Source of the DNA: an uncultured candidate division WWE3 bacterium
Lineage (GTDB): Bacteria > Patescibacteriota > WWE3 > UBA101185 > UBA10185
Assembly (NCBI GenBank): GCA_938004185.1
Contig: CALKWN010000176.1
Coordinates: 1 to 64,000 of the forward strand
Direction: 5' to 3'
Length of the DNA: 64,000 nt
The notes below the pieces were generated by a model. That model did not search any database. It was given only the letters and a program-made list of their open reading frames with translations, and had not been told where the DNA came from. The translations under genes and the position numbers were made by a program. Positions within the stretch are counted from its first letter, which is position 1. Each line of letters starts with the position of its first letter. Positions 60,658 through 64,000 of this stretch are shown here, piece after piece.

Positions 60658-62964
60658 ATGCTATTAGATAGACTTACACAAAGAGCTAAAACAGTGTTGT
60701 TGAAACTCCCCGAAAAGGAGAGTGTATCCAGTGCTAAGGTTCTTGCAGCTGTGGTAGAAGAGGGAGGAATGGGTAATACTATTGTTCAAGGACTAGGCAA
60801 TTACACTTTAAATAAAAGAAAAATGCTTTCGCTAAACAACCTTACGAGAGAAGCTTTTGTGCAGGCGGCAAATTTCGAACACATGTACGTGGGAACCGAA
60901 CACTTAATGCTCGCGCTGTTCAAAATGGCGGACTCTCCTGATTTTGGAAGGCTTCGTTTCGAACTTATAAAACTAAGTGTTTTTCCTAATACCGTAAGGT
61001 CTATCGATAAAAATAAAAAGACTCCGATCCTCGATACTTTCGGCGAAAACTTAAATCAAAAAACCATCAAAAACATGGACAAGCCCTTAGTTTACAGGAC
61101 GGTGTACGAGAGCCTTGTTGCTTCTTTACTTTTGAAAAACACACCTGACGTTTTGATATTAGGGGATCCCGGGGTGGGAAAGAGAGCGCTGGTTGAACTG
61201 TTAGCCAGAAATATATCTTCTTTGGATGTGCCTCCGGCATTAGTCGGTTACCAGGTCATAGAATTTGACATGCTGGCTTTTATGACCAGCCTTTTAAACA
61301 AGAGTGGGGTAGAGACCGGCTTGGCACAGCTATCTGACGAGTTAAGATCTCTAAACAGAGTAATTTTATTTATTAAAAACTTTCAAAATTCATTTTTTGC
61401 TACGGCTACGGGGTTTTCCTTACCCATTTTCTACACAATGTTTAAGTCAGCTCTTGATAGCACCGATATAAAAATAATCGCCACAATGTCCTCTACATTA
61501 TTTGAGAAACTCTCCACCGATAATGAGCATATTCTTGAGGATTTCGGTACGGTTGAAGTAATTGAACCCACAGAAAAAGAAACGCAGAAAATTCTTGAAA
61601 GTACCGCTCTTTATTTAAGTGAATTTCACAACGTAGATATAACAAAAAACATGGTTAACCTTATTTACAAAAGGGCGAAGGAACTCGATAGCGAGGACAA
61701 ATTCCCTCAAAAGGGTGTCGACCTCATGGATCACTGCTGCACTTACGTAATTTTGAAAAAAAGCCGAATTCCCGACAGTTATAAGGATCTAGTCGACAAA
61801 CGATATGATGTGATGCTGCAGCTTCAATCCACTTTGGATGAAGGAAGGTACGAGAAAGCTTTACATTTGAGAAAGAAGATTAAGGGATACGATCAAAAAC
61901 TGTCTTCTAAAGAGGAAAAAATCTTTATTTCAGAGAAAAGACTAAAAATGACCGCAGACGACGTAAATGAAGCGGTTTCAGTATTTCGTGAAGACCGGGA
62001 TTTGGACGAAGATACAGCGGGGTTGAAGAATCTTTCTCTTTTGTCTGAAAAGATTAGAGCACGAATTATCGGTCAAGAGGACGCCGTAAATCTTGTTGCA
62101 AAAAGCTTAGTTAGATCTCGTTTAGGTCTTAGATCGAGAAAGAGACCGGTAGGAAACTTTTTGTTTTTGGGCCCGACCGGCGTAGGTAAAACCGAAATGG
62201 CAAAAGTAATTGCAGATCTTTTCTATGGCTCGAAATCTCTAATAAGATTGGACATGAGTGACTTCTCGGAGAAGCATAATGTTGCTAGATTGGTAGGTGC
62301 TCCCCCCGGGTACGTGGGTTACGGTGAAGGTGGAGAACTGACCTCTAAGATCGAGTCCAAACCCGAAAGCGTGGTTTTGTTCGATGAAATAGAAAAAGCC
62401 CACCCAGATGTTTTAAACATCCTGCTCCAGATAATGGAGGAGGGGGAGCTTGTTGATGCAAAGGGAACTACATTTGATTTTTCGCGAGCGGTTGTCATAT
62501 TAACTAGCAATCTTGGTACCGAGATATTGCATAATAACGAGATCGGGTTTGAGGAAAAAGCCATAAGCGATAAGTCAGCGGAAGGAAGACTTAGAAATAA
62601 TTTAAAGAAGATTTTAAAACCCGAACTTCTCAACAGATTCGATGAAATTATAATTTTCAAGCGATTGCAGAAAGAAAATCAGCTCAAAGTATTGGAATTA
62701 CTGATAAAGGAAGTTAATATCACGCTGAAAACGCAAAATATTTCTCTCGGGGTTTCAAAAGAAGTGAAGGAATACCTGCTGGATAAAGGCAGTTCAGCAG
62801 AATATGGTGCCAGGGCTTTAAGAAGAACGCTCGAAAAAGAGCTTATCGATACTTTAGCCGAGTACTTGCTACACCATGAAAAGCGGCCACTTTCTTTGTG
62901 TGCCTCTATGTCGGACGGAAAAATCGTAATTTCGGTAAAAGCTAAAAAAGCCAGAAATTGCTAA
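60658..62964 (+). CDS. ClpC/ClpB-type AAA+ ATPase with a degenerate first ATPase domain
   Basis: The 768 residues have an N-terminal Clp domain (1-110), a first AAA domain and a second AAA domain. The second is intact: GPTGVGKTEMAK (about residue 505), VVLFDEIEKAH (about 571) and the sensor-2 region EYGARALRRTLEKEL. The first has GDPGVGKR (169-176, Arg in place of Thr or Ser after the Lys), and where Walker B should have two acidic residues it reads ILFIKN (236-241). It also lacks a clear arginine finger. So the first ring probably binds but does not split ATP. A short coiled coil (LDEGRYEKALHLRKKI) may stand for the middle domain. It unfolds proteins for a ClpP-like protease or for disaggregation. 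Confidence 0.9.
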   Translation: MLLDRLTQRAKTVLLKLPEKESVSSAKVLAAVVEEGGMGNTIVQGLGNYTLNKRKMLSLNNLTREAFVQAANFEHMYVGTEHLMLALFKMADSPDFGRLRFELIKLSVFPNTVRSIDKNKKTPILDTFGENLNQKTIKNMDKPLVYRTVYESLVASLLLKNTPDVLILGDPGVGKRALVELLARNISSLDVPPALVGYQVIEFDMLAFMTSLLNKSGVETGLAQLSDELRSLNRVILFIKNFQNSFFATATGFSLPIFYTMFKSALDSTDIKIIATMSSTLFEKLSTDNEHILEDFGTVEVIEPTEKETQKILESTALYLSEFHNVDITKNMVNLIYKRAKELDSEDKFPQKGVDLMDHCCTYVILKKSRIPDSYKDLVDKRYDVMLQLQSTLDEGRYEKALHLRKKIKGYDQKLSSKEEKIFISEKRLKMTADDVNEAVSVFREDRDLDEDTAGLKNLSLLSEKIRARIIGQEDAVNLVAKSLVRSRLGLRSRKRPVGNFLFLGPTGVGKTEMAKVIADLFYGSKSLIRLDMSDFSEKHNVARLVGAPPGYVGYGEGGELTSKIESKPESVVLFDEIEKAHPDVLNILLQIMEEGELVDAKGTTFDFSRAVVILTSNLGTEILHNNEIGFEEKAISDKSAEGRLRNNLKKILKPELLNRFDEIIIFKRLQKENQLKVLELLIKEVNITLKTQNISLGVSKEVKEYLLDKGSSAEYGARALRRTLEKELIDTLAEYLLHHEKRPLSLCASMSDGKIVISVKAKKARNC

Positions 62965-62973
62965 GATAAAGAC

Positions 62974-64000
62974 ATGCCGAAGATCAAGACCATATACACT
63001 TGCAAAAATTGCGATTATCAATCTTCCCACTGGGTCGGGCAATGCCCGCAATGCAATGAATGGAATACATTTGTTGAAGATGTTGTTGCTGTAAGTAAAG
63101 GTCACAAGTCTGCATCGGGATCGGGTAAAACATCTTTTTCCTCTCCGGTGCAGCTGTCAAAAGTATCGGCAAAAAACGTAAAACGCCTCTCTTCCGGAAT
63201 ATCCGAATTCGACAGAGTATTGGGAGGGGGTTTCGTTCCAGGACAAGTGGTTCTTTTAGCAGGAGAGCCCGGAATCGGGAAGAGCACTCTTCTGACTGAC
63301 TTGGCAAAGAATCTAATCCCAAAAAAAATTTTATATATTGCCGGAGAAGAAAGTGCAGATCAAATAAAACTTAGAACCGAACGAATGGGATACAAGGCGG
63401 AAAATTTGTATATGTTGCAGGAGTCCGGAGTAGAGCAGATCATTTCGGCAATGGAAAATATGGAGGAAGTTTCTTTAGTCATAGTAGATTCGGTTCAAAC
63501 GGTTTATTCCGAAGAAATTGCCGGTATTTCTGGGTCTCTTCCTCAGGTTAGGGGATGCACCCAGCTTATTACAATGGCGGCTAAACGTACCGGTGTGCCG
63601 GTAGTTTTGATAGGTCATGTGAATAAAGAGGGGGTAGTCGCCGGACCCAAAGTATTAGAGCACATCGTAGATACCATTTTGTATCTCGAGGGCGATCCCC
63701 AGCACATGTTCAGGATGCTCAGAACGAGCAAGAACCGCTTCGGACCGGTTTCGGAGGTAGGGATATTCGAAATGCAGGAAAAAGGTATGCAGGAGGTAAA
63801 TAATCCCTCAGAGTTATTTCTTGAAGAGCACGTGGGCGGCACCTCAGGTTCATGCGTGACTGTAGTAATGGAAGGTTACAGACCATTATTATTCGAAATC
63901 CAGGCGTTAACCGTTAGAACGAGTTTTGGCTACCCTCGGAGAACGGCAAGTGGCTTTAATGCAAACCGCTTACAGGTTTTGGTTGCAACAATAGAGAAAA
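62974..64000 (+). CDS. radA: DNA repair protein RadA (3' end outside window)
   Basis: RadA helps branch migration in recombination. The 342 residues seen begin PKIKTIYTCKNCDYQSSHWVGQCPQCNEW, with the C-x2-C..C-x2-C zinc finger. Then come the Walker A region LLAGEPGIGKSTLL, LYIAGEESADQIKLRTER, LVIVDSVQT, the RadA-specific KNRFGP motif, and the start of the Lon-like C-terminal domain (EEHVGGTSGSCVTVVMEGYRPLL). TAAGAT (62962-62967) overlaps the Clp stop and lies 6 nt before the ATG, so it may also have a leaderless promoter. The gene has no stop within the window and continues beyond 64000. Confidence 0.95.
   Translation, partial: MPKIKTIYTCKNCDYQSSHWVGQCPQCNEWNTFVEDVVAVSKGHKSASGSGKTSFSSPVQLSKVSAKNVKRLSSGISEFDRVLGGGFVPGQVVLLAGEPGIGKSTLLTDLAKNLIPKKILYIAGEESADQIKLRTERMGYKAENLYMLQESGVEQIISAMENMEEVSLVIVDSVQTVYSEEIAGISGSLPQVRGCTQLITMAAKRTGVPVVLIGHVNKEGVVAGPKVLEHIVDTILYLEGDPQHMFRMLRTSKNRFGPVSEVGIFEMQEKGMQEVNNPSELFLEEHVGGTSGSCVTVVMEGYRPLLFEIQALTVRTSFGYPRRTASGFNANRLQVLVATIEK

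Overview
The window looks like a chromosome segment from a Candidate Phyla Radiation (Patescibacteria) bacterium. The 16S rRNA gene is short (about 1.44 kb) and departs from the universal primer sites. A group I intron with a homing endonuclease sits in the 23S gene. Central-metabolism enzymes are shortened (217-residue triosephosphate isomerase, 325-residue phosphoglycerate kinase), and the DNA ligase is of archaeal type. TGA is an ordinary stop (rpsT and rsmA end with it), so this is not a recoded Gracilibacteria or Absconditabacteria genome. The lineage within the radiation (Microgenomates or Katanobacteria side) is a guess.

Layout. 1-6.2 kb: hrcA with a CIRCE-like operator, lepA, murJ, then rpsT followed by a PilN/PilO-type pair and a cell-wall-sorted (VPETG) protein. 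6.2-13 kb, minus strand: the matching sortase, a DNA polymerase III delta-like protein, an LCP ligase, and a glycolytic run (gap, pgk, ferredoxin, truncated aldehyde:ferredoxin oxidoreductase-like protein, tpiA). 13-27 kb: DD-carboxypeptidase, UvrD helicase, rsmA, glycosyltransferase, two FemX-like ligases, a helicase-nuclease, rmuC, metG, a 5'-3' exonuclease and nth. 27-35 kb, minus strand: sugar-phosphate operons (split transketolase, PfkB kinase, aldolase; lgt, rpiB, rpe, LOG). 35-41.6 kb: ATP-dependent DNA ligase, a degenerate Fic protein, recF, mutM, glycosyltransferase. 41.6-47.9 kb: a HEPN-domain protein, mnmA, an Asp-box/M23 cell-wall protein, and a fused polyamine enzyme (BpsA-like transferase plus AdoMet decarboxylase).

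48-56.6 kb holds the rRNA genes in an unusual arrangement. The 16S is a closed transcription unit with its own processing stem and terminator. It is separated from tRNA-Ala-23S-5S by about 2.7 kb carrying a mini-ORF, a TPR membrane protein, an inverted tRNA-Ile and a YvcK homologue. The 23S carries an 804-nt group I intron at the E. coli 1931 position whose LAGLIDADG ORF overlaps almost the whole catalytic core of the ribozyme. 56.8-64 kb: a large acidic coiled-coil protein with a 56-residue partner, rpsA, a ClpC-like ATPase with a degenerate first ATPase domain, and partial radA.

Expression. Many first genes of transcription units have a -10 hexamer only 6-9 nt before the start codon, which implies leaderless or near-leaderless mRNAs. 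Several operon-internal genes and mini-ORFs have good Shine-Dalgarno sequences. This pattern also corrects several start codons. I saw no CRISPR array, insertion sequence or prophage.
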